NCBI GenBank assembly: GCA_012184525.1
Contig: WOFQ01000015.1
Coordinates: 558,001-622,000 of the forward strand
Length of the DNA stretch: 64,000 bases
DNA from: Xenoacremonium recifei
Taxonomy: Eukaryota; Ascomycota; Sordariomycetes; Hypocreales; Nectriaceae
Direction: 5' to 3'
Positions within the stretch are counted from its first letter, which is position 1. Each line of letters opens with the position of its first letter. The position numbers and the translations under genes are program-made. Positions 34,452-46,456 of this stretch are shown one piece after another. The notes beneath the pieces were generated by a model. The model did no database searches. It was not told the DNA's origin and saw only the letters and a program-made list of their open reading frames with translations.

Positions 34452-35396
34452 CACATGCTACATGGTACACCTTAAGAGCAGTATGAAGATAAGAGAATTT
34501 TCACCGTAACAAATGAGCACTGGTGCCAACTTCTTATTTTTCGATGTTTTCGCATCCTGCCCTCGCCTTGATCCAGAGTTTAAACCCCTAACCGAGCGAG
34601 AACGAGCTCACCTAGTTGGTCTAATCTGATGGTTATTTAGGATCAAACCAAGTAAAGTTCTATGTGTCCTCATTTATTTCAGCCGAACTGGCGGCACCAG
34701 GTCCAGAGAAGATTTGCAGGCGTTTCCCATAATTAGTTCTCCAACACGGAAAAGACAACGAGCACAAGCAGTACTAATTGGTCGTCACTTGAGGATGCAC
34801 AAACCGAGGCATAGCGATCCATTTAGGTCCGAACCTCTCAACTTCTTCTTGGCCTCGCTACTAGCTAGGGAATCTGCATTTGACGTTAGATGAGGATGAT
34901 GGAAGGTCTCCCATATTGTGGATGTTCGATGTTTCCCTTTCCTGCTCTCAAGACCTGACCACGACACATCATATAAGTTGTAGATGCTCTCGACTCCCAC
35001 TGTGAGGCAATTTTCGTTGGTTCATGAACAGTAGCTAGCTGCCGAGGCTTCTCGTATAATGCCACCGCTCACGGGGAGCCCCACAGCTTCGGCAACAGGT
35101 CATCGGGGAAAAATGTCGCGAATGAATCGGAATCCGGCAGCCATTCCTGAAGGAAGAAGCGTAGCTAGACAGTGACAAGGAGATGGATTTTTTTCTCGTG
35201 GTGCTCTGACAAGAAAATTCTGGGTGGTGGCGCGAATGACAAAGAAAGGACCGGAGACGGACAGTGCTATGACTTGTGACTAAGTTGTTGAATTAGGACC
35301 TCGACGAAGCAGACAGTCAGTATATATATTTCTGCATAGCATAATTTGGGGGCTTGAGCATCAGGATGAGCTAGCAAGCCGGTGCTTTCTCCGGCG

Positions 35397-35435
35397 CGGA
35401 CACGGAGCACGGATACGGAGTACGGACACGGAGCA
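35397..35435 (+). repeat. Three tandem 13-bp units
   Basis: cggacacggagca, cggatacggagta, cggacacggagca in direct succession. Each carries CGGA(C/T)ACGGAG, a CGG-direct-repeat pattern that could by itself attract zinc-cluster proteins, but this is far from any start codon (634 bp to the next). Confidence 0.85.
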
Positions 35436-36069
35436 ATTAGGTAGCGCGAAACGGAACAACAGCGCAAGAGGGCACTATGGCACGGAGCAATCCCATGAAG
35501 AACTCCAAATTTTTGAAGCGCCGGAGCTAAGTTAATCTCGGCTTCCTTTGAGGCTTAAAGGTTATCTTTATTTTCCTCGTGTTTGACTGGTTGGGCAGAC
35601 CGTTTCGTTGCGATAATTCTCTGGTTGGCCAGGATAATGTCAGGTGCCATTAGCGCAGAAAACGGCAGTACCACGCTATCCCCACGTAGGCTTATTGTGA
35701 TTTGCGATTACAGCCACATGGCATGTTGGCAGCCTGTGACAGGCCAGCAGCGGCTCAGCCCGTCGGACTCGTCGAGTCAGGTGGCTCATCAGGGCTGAGC
35801 ATGTCACTCCTATTAGTGTGACCAGTTCATAAAAAAGGGTGGTATTGAGAGCAGGGAAATGAAAATTGAGCACTTTATCTCCTGTCGCGGGTTTTCTTTG
35901 CTTGTTCCTCTTCATCGCGCATTACGTTTGCTGTCCCCTATCCCGCTTCTCCGGCAGTTGTGGCTGCTTACTTGCAGCAGCGCATTCATGCCCTTAGGCG
36001 GCGCTCGTACCCTTGTTCTCGACCTTGCGAGGCCTCCGTTGGCTGTCCTCTGAACAAACACCATCAAAC

Positions 36070-37188
36070 ATGTCGTATGACGAGGAGCAAGCAAAAGGTG
36101 CAGATGAATTTGTCGCTCGAGAACCACAACAACAGTCTCGGTCCATCAGGCGCAGCCGAGCCACAAGATATTTCATTTTGTTCGACCTGCTCCTCATTTT
36201 TCTCTTGACTTGGACGCTCAAGCCTCTCATAGTACTTTTGGTAAAGAATGAGCAGCTTTTCGGGCATCACACAGCACTATCAGGCGAAACACCCTTGAAA
36301 GGATCGAACCGGCTAGGCCGCCACAGCATACCGCGAATTTTGCATCAGACCAGCCCAAGCGATTTGATCCCAGAGAAATGGATTGAGTCGCAGAAAAGCT
36401 GCAAAGCAGCGTATCCCGAGTTTGAGTACAAGGTATGTGTACACCTATTGAGGGCCACTGTACTGTTTCCTAACCGCGGCTTGTTATAGCTATGGACCGA
36501 TGCTACAGCCCGCGACTTTTTGGAGTCGGAATACCCGTGGTTTCTGAACACCTGGGACAATTATGCCTTCCCAATCCAGAGAGCAGACTCAATTCGGTAT
36601 TTTGTTCTCTACCACTATGGAGGCCTCTATCTTGACATGGATATGTTTTGCAATAAGTCCTTCCCTTTGCAAGAATTTGAGTCGGACACACACTCGGCCG
36701 TGGTTATTGCCACAAATCCTACTGGTGTGACGAACGACTGGATGATATCAACCGCTAGACATCCAGCCTTTGGCAGGGCTGTTTCTAACCTGCCTGTCTT
36801 TCACCGCATTACTCGACTTTGGGCTCGATTTCTACCGTATTGCAACATCATGATGTCTACTGGACCTCTTTTCCTGAGCCTCGCATTTACAGACTATTTG
36901 CTTCAAGAACCTTCGTTGCCATCTTCTAAGATTTCTGTCGTCGATCCATCAGTCGTGGCACCGTATGTGACCGACTTTCAGACTTGCACCTGGCACCGAG
37001 CGGACGCTCGAATCCTGGTGTGGATGGGACGACAACCATGGACATGGTTTCTCCTAGGAGGAGTTGGGGTTGGGATTGGGCTCATCATTATTAACCATAC
37101 GCTGATCATGATTTACAAGGCCTTCAAGGGTATTCGCCGCAGGGTGGCAGTGGACTTTAGCGATTTCAAGCAGACAAAGTTGATGTAA
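36070..37188 (+). CDS. Inositol phosphorylceramide mannosyltransferase subunit (SUR1/CSG1-like)
   Basis: 353-residue type II Golgi glycosyltransferase (DXD/OCH1-type fold). Exons 36070-36432 and 36490-37188. One N-terminal membrane anchor (FILFDLLLIFLLTWTLKPLIVLLV) precedes the motif IPRILHQTSPSD, the catalytic block RADSIRYFVLYHYGGLYLDMDM with DMD at 170-172, and MISTARHPAFGRAVSNLP. A C-terminal membrane stretch (GVGVGIGLIIINHTLIMIY) ends the protein, the layout of yeast Sur1/Csg1 and Csh1, which mannosylate inositol phosphorylceramide with Csg2. ATG 36070 is preferred. An in-frame ATG at 36013 would add 19 residues. Role in sphingolipid synthesis is inferred from family. Confidence 0.87.
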
Positions 37189-38402
37189 TGACATGTGAGC
37201 TACGTAACATTTCAAGATTACCAGATAGGATAGAGGGATGATACCCAGGAGTTGCTCAAATACCAGATGATACAAGCATAATTTCGGCTTTGCTGCATTC
37301 ATTATGCAATCAACACATTTGCCGTCGTCCTGCTTTGTGTCTTGACGCAGTCCCGGGCCGTAATTCTATGAGACCTACGAGGGTTGCGCAGGTTGGACGA
37401 GCACTCTCTACACCTCTTTTCTCATGGTTTCGTGGAGCTGGCTTTTGACTCAAATTCTCATGCCCCGGTCTTTTTTTGTTTCAGCCTAAAATGCAGGAAG
37501 GGTCCTCGGTAAGGTTCCCCGTCCTCGGGGCGCCGAGAAGCCGAGAAGAAAGACTAGATCAATCTGAGCGAATGCTGAGACTCAGCCCTTGTTCAGTCAA
37601 GCATGAAACGGCACGTATTCTCGGGCGTTGAAGCACTGGCACGTAAATCGATTGGCGACACGCGTTGGCTCCATGTTGCGTCTCCCTCCTATGGGTTACA
37701 TTCGCTCGGGATGGACCGCCGGCCCATTCTTTAATCTTGACCAGAGAAAGCTTGTTGTGACCTTGATCCGCTCAGAAAGAATCCTAAAATAGCATGGCCA
37801 ATGATTTACCGCAAAGTGCCATCACTAATCTCCGAGAAGATTCGGAGCAGAGTCGATTCAGCCCTCAAGGCTTTGTCTTTGAGGCTGTGCAAGCGCCATG
37901 ACAATGATGGCCACGCAAGCTTTTTCGAAAGAGGAAACGGCCGAGCTTTTAAATGACCCGTCGGTCGCATCGCCTTCCGAAAACTGCAGCTAGTCATGCG
38001 CAAATACGAAGAGCCCTTACTTTGCGCAGGTAGGTCAGAGTGCTGTCGTGTGATGTACGTAAGGAGCTTCTCGCTTGCCGAAATGCCATCAGCTGCACCG
38101 CAAATGGCGCGAAATCCTGCCAATGACGTCTTGGGGACTCTGCCAGGTAGAATTGATGCTAGGCAGTAGTGATGTGGCGTATTGCACCGTCATCATCAAA
38201 GCTAGCTCGGTTGTCAAGTTGTGAGGCCTCTAGTTCCTGTCGTAGGCTCCGCCAGCTCTCTGCACGTCACTTCAAGCGAATGGTCATCTTTTGAAGAGCC
38301 TCTATGTCAATTATTGACGCCATAAGTTCAAGTTTGTACATCGACTCTCGAGAGATGTTCTTGGCTTTGAAGCGGTAGTTCGAAAGATCAATCTAAGCCA
38401 CC
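37189..38402. other. Spacer with a possible degenerate coding relic
   Basis: 1.2 kb between convergent 3' ends. About 37960-38390 on the minus strand reads as protein-like sequence (ESMYKLELMASIIDIEALQK, then RAESWRSLRQELEASQLDN) interrupted by TGA and TAG. I cannot assign a family. Otherwise nothing is supported. Confidence 0.35.
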
Positions 38403-41050
38403 TCAAATATACCCTACAGCATCGATGTCACTGATCTTATTTTCCAGACCGCTTAGACCTTCAAAATTACTCTCTTCTGGATCTAGAATCTCAAAGAGGT
38501 CCTTTGCGGTAAGCGAAGGCAAGTTTTCCGGTTCCTCCCGCATAATTGATGTGTCCATTCCAAAAGAAAGTGACTCATTTAGTGACAGGTCTAGAGGCTG
38601 AGGTAGTCCTGGGATAGACTGAATAGTGTCCATCTGATCGTTCCCATATAGGCCGCCTAAGAAACACACGTTGTCAGACACAGACCTTCGTCAGTTACAA
38701 TAAGACAAGGGGATAGTGACGAACCCAAGCTTCTCAAGAAGTCTTGGTACCGCCGTAGACAACGGTTTGCTTTTTGGCTCATGATGCTCGACTTTCCGAT
38801 GGCCTTCAGAACATCAATGGCATCATTTAGGAACGCCTCGATTTCGAAACTACCAATTCCTAGGGATTGGAAGCAGGATCTGTTGTTCACAGAGAGTAAC
38901 CAGAAGGCAAGAAGATGAAGACAAGAGGTGAGCACTGCCTGAGTCAATAAAATGACGCGCGTGTTACCAATCGATACTGCTTACCGGTAAAGTTACATTT
39001 CCACCAGCTAGCGTTGAAAGCGAAGAACTCGGGTCTCTGGTCCATGATCACAGACACGGCAGAAAAGAGTTCCTTAGCTACTTCTAGGTCGTTCTTTAGA
39101 AGGGCACCGCTGGCTTGTCGAAGAATGCCAAAGTGGATGTCTTTCTCATAAGCCGTCGTTTCATGTATAGAGCCTAATAGAAGGGGACTATTGATGAAGA
39201 GGACCGCTCGATAGTAGTGTAGAGACAAGAGTATGTCATACTTGCGACTTTCGAATATCATCGGAAGGCAGACTTGAGAAGCAAGATCCGACATGATGTG
39301 AAAAGGCGCAACCCTCTCGCGCCAATTGTCTAACTGTTGTGATAAGTCTATGGTCTTCATGATTGTATCTTTCAGTTCTGACGCTTTGAGATTTCCGATG
39401 TTGGAGCCGTACAACAATTCGACGGCGGCACCCGTGATTTGGTTAAGGGATCTTGATAACGTTAGCATTTGCAGGCACAACAACAGGAATTTACTGACAT
39501 CACCTGGCGGAAGTATGCTAAGCTGCTTTGGGGTAGGACCATGTTTCCGTATGTTCCATGTCGGATGCAAGGGAGCATTTCAAAGAGATCCTCGCTAACG
39601 TGGCTCATCGGAATGAGGCAGGGTCGTCCCAAGGCGGCGCACAAAGTCCTGCACCCGTATGAGCATGTTATCTCCAGTTATAAGTAGAGCCACTCACCTA
39701 TCTTGGTTAACAATTGCAAACCATAGTTTTGCCCGTAGCCCTCTTTCATCAGTGCCTAGGTGCTCGTACGACCACGGCGCATGTATGCCCAATTGATAGG
39801 CCATTTTGACGGCTAAAGAATGCGATGTCCAACTAGATATTGCTCGGTGGCTGTTCTGTTGGAAACTTCCGAGCAACACCATTGCTTGAACTAGGTAGGC
39901 CATTAGCAACTTCAAGAGACCAAACGAATGTTACTCACGGGAATCCAAGGTGGGAAGATTCATTGCTCTGTCGTCAAGCAAGGCCAAAGCCTGAAGGTAA
40001 AGAGCATCAGGAGATGCTCCCGCTATCGTCGTCAAGGAATATGCGAGCACAATACTGAGAAGAGCTTTAACATCTCGGCGCATACTCGGGCATGGGCCGG
40101 GCTGTACGCTGAACGCGTTGGCCTCCCTCAATAACGACGACTCGTTGATACACGGCATCACAGTTCCAATGGTGTCAAAGAATCGTTCAATCAACTTGAA
40201 AGTTTCCTCACGGCCCGGGAAGATAATTTCGGTTGTTCGGGAGTCGACCGGTAGCGTTTGTGCGGGCTGTGATACTGAATTTGTTTCTGGCCCATCGCCT
40301 GAAGCCCTGATATGACCGGCGTTTGAGTGTTCCAGGTTGTTGGTGGTTCGGGTGCTCCGGTATCCCAGCTGTACAATTTCGGATGCCACGGATCTAAACA
40401 AAGCATGATTGGAGCTCGGCCCTATCAGATAGGTTAAGAATGAAATCTACGCCGTTTCAGGACAACATGGCCCTCACCAAAGTATCCCACATCACTGATA
40501 GTTGGGTGATCAAAGATCTCCGTAGCAAGCACGTCAGTCACGGTCTCGTTGTTTGACGGACTTCTACTCAAACCTCTGCCAAGATATGTGGAGGATCCTG
40601 CAAGGCTCGAAGGCGCGTGTGATCTTACGCTGTGGCCATCGATGCTCCCGTTCCGCATTCGTTCTTTGGCAGGGCTACTACCCGGCTGAGAGACAGAGGC
40701 AAGTTGAGATTCGAGGTCCTTCACCCGGCTCTTGAGTTCCAGGTTGACTCTGTCGTGAACAACATTAGATGAGTTATTTGGGCTTTTAGAAATAGTGATA
40801 CAAACCGGCGTTCCTCCTGGCGGTCCAATCGACGATCCCTGCCCGTCTGAGCATACACACACTCGATTTTCTGTTTACGGCATCTCCCACAAGGGGGTCC
40901 TTCACTGTCACACTGAACTCCCTTTAGCATATCACATTCATAAGGGTCGATGTCTTGCTTGCATCCCACCTTGGCTTTTGAATGTCGGCAGGTATTGCAG
41001 GCAATTAACGCCCTGTGTCGCTTAGTTAGAGGCCGCGGAGTTTCATTCAT
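38403..41050 (-). CDS. Zn2Cys6 transcription factor with fungal-specific TF domain
   Basis: 738 residues over nine exons. Descending: 41050-40970, 40912-40806, 40749-40478, 40421-39939, 39890-39698, 39648-39499, 39451-38985, 38934-38725, 38656-38403. The zinc cluster cysteines fall at 18, 21, 28, 35, 38 and 45 once the 57-bp intron inside the cluster is removed. A coiled coil (VNLELKSRVKDLESQLASV) follows. The middle homology region spans exons 4-7 (FFDTIGTVMPCINESS; SLAVKMAYQLGIHAPW). The donor at 39498 (AT|GTCAGT) is unusual and is the least certain junction. It sits 581 bp from the 3' end of the P450 at 41632, on the same strand, and may control the downstream metabolic genes (inference). 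Confidence 0.85.
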
Positions 41051-41631
41051 TTTTGATAGATGATCTTGATGCAGTGGATGAAGAGTTGTTGGGACTGCCC
41101 TTATCAGCTGTGAGGCACAATCACAAGCGTGAGGTGAGAGATGGAGAACGCGGGTGTTTTCTGGGGAAGGAGACTGTATTTAAAGAGAATGCGGGGAAGG
41201 ACGCGGAGCTGAAAGCGTGGTGGGTACGCCGAAATTCGCCACGGCCCATTGGTCACATCCCCCTCTCATCTTGTAGAAGTCACGACGAGACACCGCTCAA
41301 CCCCGTAGCAATCGGACGGAATTCGGCATCTTAGAACTGGACTAGTGCTTGAAAAGACTACTATGTCTTCTCTTGGCCTTATCTTGGCATAGATCGGTAA
41401 GATGCTGTTAATCTTGACTGCTACAGCGATGAAACAGGCCATCAGTCGGAGACTGTTCCCTCAAGGAACTTGAGGTTGAGCCCATGCACGATTAAGCCAT
41501 GAAATGAGACATTTGCCTTAAAATTACATCATGGCTATATAAGACTAGTTACAATGCTATTCGGGCTTGATGGAACCACCGGTAACGGAACAGCCTTCTT
41601 GTCAAAGGGCGATATGAGTATTTGCAAACTC
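41051..41631. promoter_or_regulatory. Regulator promoter / P450 3' flank
   Basis: 581 bp that must hold the promoter of the Zn2Cys6 gene and the 3' UTR of the P450. No TATA box or inverted CGG repeat found. Confidence 0.45.
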
Positions 41632-43392
41632 CTAGATGTCTCCTTTCTCACTTTGAGGTCGAATATTCGCCCTGACTATCAGAGGGCTCTTCAAATCACT
41701 AATACCAACACTGATCAGTTCAGGTAGCTTGCCATAGTAGTCTCCTCGCTCTACGCCCTTGATCTCTTCGGGGTCAGCCAACTGAAACTCAAAGAGCTTT
41801 AACAATGTGGCAGTCAGTTTATAGATGTTAGTCTGTGCTACAGTCTTGCCGATGCACTGACGACCACCCAGACCAAAGTGCATTAAGTAGCGAGACTTCT
41901 GGTTGATCTCTGGAGCATCCCAACGGGCAGGATTGAAGACGTTGTGGTCTGGCCCCCAGACATCGGGGTTATGGTGGAAAGCATGATTGCAGACGGCGAC
42001 AGACGTCTGAGATTATTGTTAGCTCATGCTCTTCAAGATAAGGCAAAGTGAAAAAGATTACCCCTTGCTTGATATGTCTTCCGGAGATGACGATGCCCTC
42101 GGGGGCAGTCACTCGTCTAGCCAGGGGCATGGTAAAGACAGGGGTGAGGCGAAAGTTTTCTTTGATGCACTGTCGTACATACGGCAACGTTGTTTCAACT
42201 GTAGTGACAGAATATGCCGCTTGGTCATCTTGTAGAGGTTGCAGCTTCTCATCAATCTCCGCAACGCATTTTTCCATGAGCTCCGGTGCATGTAGGAGAT
42301 GATACATCAGCAGAGTTGTTGTTGCACTGGTAGTGTGGGTTCCCGCGATGCTAGAGTAATATGCGTCAGTAGGTTCTTCTACGAAAGCAGGGAAATGGCA
42401 TACATGAAACCGAAAGCCTCAGCCTCCAAGTCGCGCTGATGGAGCCTCTCTCCCGTGTCTGGATGTTTCGCCAGGATCAAGTTGGTTAAAATGTCCTTTC
42501 TCTGTTCCGTGTCGCCCTTTTCGTGCTCCAGGCCATCGATTCGGCGTTGCACGCATTCAGCAGCGAGGTTGGCACAGTCGTTGCGACCTTTGAAGAGTTT
42601 TTGCAGTCCCTTATGAGGCACGACTGGCAGCCAAGTTCGGAGCGTTTGTGTCATAGCAGGCCAAGCACCGGTCACTGCGCCGAGGAGACTATGCTCGACC
42701 ACAGGAGGCACCAGCGACTCGTCATCGGAAACCTGCACACCAAAAGATCTGCTGAATGCCAGTTCCCCGAGAACGTCTATTGTATAATAGTGTAGAAGCT
42801 TCTTGAGGTCAAAGGGTTCGTTCCTCTCAGCGAAACCGGCAATTTTATTCCGTAGAATTCTAATGTTGTCGTCCAGATACTGTTCCATCCCTTTGACGTA
42901 GCTGATGGAGAAGCTGTGCGACATGTGACGGCGGCGAATAGAGTGAATCTATAATTTCAGCTGTCAATTTATGTCCGGAATGGATGGGAATGGGGTGTCA
43001 TTCACCTCTTCGTTGCGCATGCCGAAAACATTGGGGATTTTGGCACCGTAGGCATCGTAGAACTCAGTCTTTGGCATATTACGGCCACCCTTCTGGTAAA
43101 TCAGAGGCACAGCATCTTCCGCTGTGATGCTGAGCTTGTCAGGACCATATCGAACAAATGGGCCGTATTTCTCGTGCAATCTGGTGAGGTGATAGGGCTG
43201 GTCCAGTGACAAAAACTGATAAACCTGCCATAAATCGGTAAGAGATGCCAAGAATGGACCGGGGTAGGCTGCCAGTGGATGGAAAAAGCGCTGATAGATA
43301 ACATAAGCGACTAGGGCCAGTGTCGCGGCTGCGAGGACCAAACTCGTCAGCGACAATGGCACCTCAACGGTTTTCAACAGCAACGAAGGCAT
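41632..43392 (-). CDS. Cytochrome P450 monooxygenase A
   Basis: 531-residue microsomal P450. Exons (descending): 43392-43006, 42948-42404, 42350-42062, 42006-41632. An N-terminal anchor (LTSLVLAAATLALVAYVIY) leads to the hinge HPLAAYPGPFLASLTD. The I-helix oxygen-binding motif reads AGTHTTSATT, assembled across an intron. The K-helix ExxR is ENFR in CIKENFRLTP, and the heme-thiolate loop is FGLGGRQCIGK. It resembles fungal benzoate-4-hydroxylase and pisatin-demethylase-type P450s, a group often used on aromatic or plant-derived compounds. The substrate is unknown. Two CGG-N5-CCG inverted repeats lie 147 and 287 bp upstream of its ATG, in the promoter shared with the divergent MFS gene. Confidence 0.92.
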
Positions 43393-43538
43393 AATTGAGG
43401 TCTTTTCTTGGTCAATGCTGTCGCTTGCAATAGATGCCTCGAAGCACGGAATCTGTCAAGATTGAATGAAATGCTGTAGCCAGAACCTTTCGCCGTTTTA
43501 ATCGTGACAGAATGTCAGCGACGCGGTGTTCTGCCAAC

Positions 43539-43549
43539 CGGCTTTTCCG
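43539..43549 (+). promoter_or_regulatory. CGG-N5-CCG inverted repeat, site 1
   Basis: CGGCTTTTCCG. Inverted CGG triplets with a fixed spacer are the usual binding site of Zn2Cys6 dimers. It lies 147 bp upstream of the P450 A start. Confidence 0.5.
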
Positions 43550-43678
43550 AAGCTTCTGATTGGCAGACCTCTGGAGCCATCACAAGACACTGCCACGGAA
43601 AGCTCCTAGCCAATAGGCATTGAGTTGGCCTAGCCAAGACTTGATGCACAGGCACTCTTCCCCAGGTTCTGGTGGCTC

Positions 43679-43689
43679 CGGCTGAACCG
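43679..43689 (+). promoter_or_regulatory. CGG-N5-CCG inverted repeat, site 2
   Basis: CGGCTGAACCG, inside the longer palindrome TCCGGCTGAACCGGA (43677-43691). Same spacer as site 1. Confidence 0.55.
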
Positions 43690-44335
43690 GAGGAGGACCG
43701 GATATCCCGCCTACCCCAGAGCGAGTTGCATTTTCCCCCTCAGCAACTTCATCAACGGGAGTCTACAACACTGCGTGTCACGTTCTTATCAATCTTCCCC
43801 GCTTATGCAGCGCCCATTCAATGACAATGAGGCACCTGAAGGAGCCCCGGCATTTTTTCTATCGCCGGAAGCAGCTCTCTCCCGGCTTTCATCTTCTGGA
43901 TCTGCCATGCACGCGTTAGTTCATGCTGCCGCGCGGCTTTGCATCCCTTTCAATACCAGTCAATACGGGTTGATGGCCAGTTTAAGCATATCTTCATTGA
44001 CTACAACGTCGGAACCCATGTCACCACAGTCTAGACCCAAGTCATCCTGCCAACCAACTGGCCCCCAGGACAGATAGTTTGCAATATCCCCAGATCATGT
44101 GGCTGGCTCCGGAGAGGAGCGGCCAATCGGAGACGCATCAGCCGGCGGGTGGGGGGCCAGCGGTCCAGAATCCCCCATTCAGGAGATCGCGAAGAGATTC
44201 ACTGCGGAGGACGCCCCTCTTCCCCATGGGGGAGGATTGGAGTTGCTCTGCTGTTCATTGTTATAAACATCGGCTCAAGCCACCTCATTGTCCGCCCGGA
44301 ACAGCAAGCATCGCATCCTCATCTCTCCCGCTGCA

Positions 44336-46042
44336 ATGTCCAAGGTCGAAATTGACAACGTTGAGTACGGGGTTGGGGGTATGACTACGTCTCAACCTGG
44401 TGATGGCGACATGGCAACCTCCATCCCATCCGAGAAGAGGCACGATAGTGATTCTTCAATCTCCGAAGAGCATCGCCAGTATTTGATTGAGCGCCATGGT
44501 ACTGCAGATCTCGACCCTCTCCCCCAGATGGATGACGAAGATCCTCTCAACTGGCCAAAGCACAAGGTAAACAACTTCGATCCTTAGGCAAAGTTATCGA
44601 GCTAACCGGACCTCCAGAAAGTCATTAACCTAATACTTGTTGCTTTCCACGCCTTCATGGCCACTTTCACTGCCGCCGCGATCCAGTCAGCCTTTGTCAA
44701 TATTGCCGAAGATTTACACGTCAGCATCCACCGTGCATCCTATCTGACCTCACTTGTCATTGCCATTTTAGGAGGCGCTCCCCTTTTCTGGCGCCCGATC
44801 TCACACATCTACGGTCGACGCCCAGTTTTCCTCGTGTCTCTTATTTGCAGCCTTATTGGCAATGTCGGTTGTGCTGTCAGCCATTCCTATGCCACGATGG
44901 GTCTTTGCCGGGCCATCACGGCCTTTGCTATTAGTCCTGCAGGTGCAATTGGCTCTGCTGTCGTGTCTGAAACCTTTTTTCGAAAGGAAAGAGCTCAATA
45001 CATGGGCATTTGGACTACCATGGTGACAATCGGTGTGCCTGTTGCACCCTTCATCTTCGGATTCGTCGCACTGAGAGTTGGCTATCGGTGGATCTACTGG
45101 ACTCTTGTTATTGTAGGTAGACTCTCGTTCTACTATGCATTGTGTATAACTAACATCATCCAGGTCAACGGGGCCCAATTTATCTTGTACTTTTTCTTCG
45201 GGCCTGAGACACGATACGTTCCTTCAAACTCGCCTCAGACTTCCGGACGGTCTTCGTTTAAACACCGATACTTGAACTTCCGACGAATCGACCCTACCCC
45301 GCTGAGATTTGCCGACTTCGTACACCCGCTGCGGTTGCTTGCACGCCCTTGCATTGCTTTACCCGCTGCAGCTTATGCCATGGTCTTTCTTTGGGCGAGC
45401 ATCATGATCTCCATTGAGATTCCCCAGATTTACCCGATCAAGTACGGGTTCAATACTCAGCAAGTCGGACTCCAGAATCTGTCTCTGCTCATTGGAACCG
45501 TTATCGGTGAGCAAATTGGCGGCATCATGTCTGACAAGTGGATGTGGCGGCGCGAGAAGGTCAAAGGCTCCAAGCCCGAGGTCGAGTTCCGCCTGTGGCT
45601 CAGCTACATCGGCTACGCCTTGTCAATCCTTGGCGTCATTCTTTTCCTTGTCTTGCTGAACCAGGACGCCCACTGGACTGTGGCACCCTTGATCGGCGCA
45701 GGTATCGCCGCCGCTGGAAATCAGATTGTCACTACGGTACTGATGACCTATGCCGTCGACTGCTATGTCCAAGACGCGGCCGCTGTTGGTGTTTGCATTA
45801 TTTTCGTCCGCCAAGTTTGGGGCTTCATCGGGCCTTTCTGGTAAGTGGGGAAATAACAGAAATTTATAGTTATCAGGAACGTCGACTGACTTACATGCCT
45901 TCTTAGGTTCCCTGATATGCTTGAAGAGGTTGGCTTTGAGAAAAGCACCGCAATTTCGACTGGTATGATGGTGGGTGTTTCTGTAATCCCCACTATCGTC
46001 CTGCAATGGAAGGGCCGTCGCTGGCACAAGGCGGCTGCCTGA
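44336..46042 (+). CDS. MFS drug:H+ antiporter-type exporter (DHA1)
   Basis: 512 residues. Exons 44336-44566, 44618-45112, 45164-45840, 45907-46042. A hydrophilic, acidic N-terminus of about 75 residues ends in the family signature DPLNWPKHKK just before helix 1. The helix 2-3 loop reads PISHIYGRRPVFL, the helix 4-5 region RAITAFAISPAGAIGSAVVSET, and ISDKWMWRRE-like residues occupy the central loop, with IGEQIGGIMSDKWMW before it. The C-terminal half (PLIGAGIAAAGNQIVTTVLM) fits DHA1 exporters of drugs, polyamines and fungal metabolites. It is divergent from P450 A, a common arrangement in metabolite clusters, and so may export its product. Substrate unknown. Confidence 0.9.
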
Positions 46043-46456
46043 TAGTGAAAGTAAGATGGGCGCTTGGTGGCAACATTCGAAAGTTGTTCTTCAGCTCAGT
46101 AATAAATCATTGCTAAATATAAGCTTTGTTGAAACAAGGGAAAATGCGGTTATCCGATCACCAAGAACAAATCAAATATAGTAGTTAACAGCGAAAAATT
46201 TGTACATCAGTCTGCCATATGTTTGAACAACGCAGATCATTATTCAGAATTCTCATCTCGTCCCGAAAAGAAGTCAAAGCTCGGCCTCGATATAGGGTAG
46301 CTGTTCATGACGTGATGGGATCTACAAAATGTCCCGCCCGGGCATACCGGTCTAATTTGTCATCGCCGGAATGAAAGACACGGCGTGCGCTGAATCCACC
46401 CTTTCGCAACAACAAACACAAAATTCCGCGATTGACACCGGGATTGGCATTTTAAA
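46043..46456. promoter_or_regulatory. Promoter of the dual zinc-finger regulator
   Basis: 414 bp that includes the MFS 3' flank. A third CGG-N5-CCG site lies at 46339, 108 bp before the next ATG. Confidence 0.5.
46339..46349 (+). promoter_or_regulatory. CGG-N5-CCG inverted repeat, site 3
   Basis: CGGGCATACCG, 108 bp upstream of the ATG at 46457. Same geometry as the two sites in the P450 A / MFS promoter. Confidence 0.5.

Larger units (their letters stand above)
31261..36069. other. 4.8-kb gene-poor region
   Basis: No gene supported. Frames such as 31602-31955 (+) and 33788-34087 (+) are open but lack family motifs, splice support or compositional signs. The region holds a 19-bp tandem duplication, a 19-base poly-T run and a 13-bp triplicate, listed separately. 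The promoters of the sugar transporter (left) and the glycosyltransferase (right) lie at its ends. Confidence 0.5.
43393..44335. promoter_or_regulatory. Bidirectional promoter, P450 A / MFS exporter
   Basis: 943 bp between two divergent genes. Contains two CGG-N5-CCG inverted repeats (listed separately), both nearer the P450 side. No other gene is supported in it. Confidence 0.6.

Noticed and set aside
31261..36069. Intact transposon in the gene-poor stretch
   Set aside because: No transposase or reverse-transcriptase reading, no long terminal or inverted repeats that I can see. Only short tandem repeats and a poly-T run.
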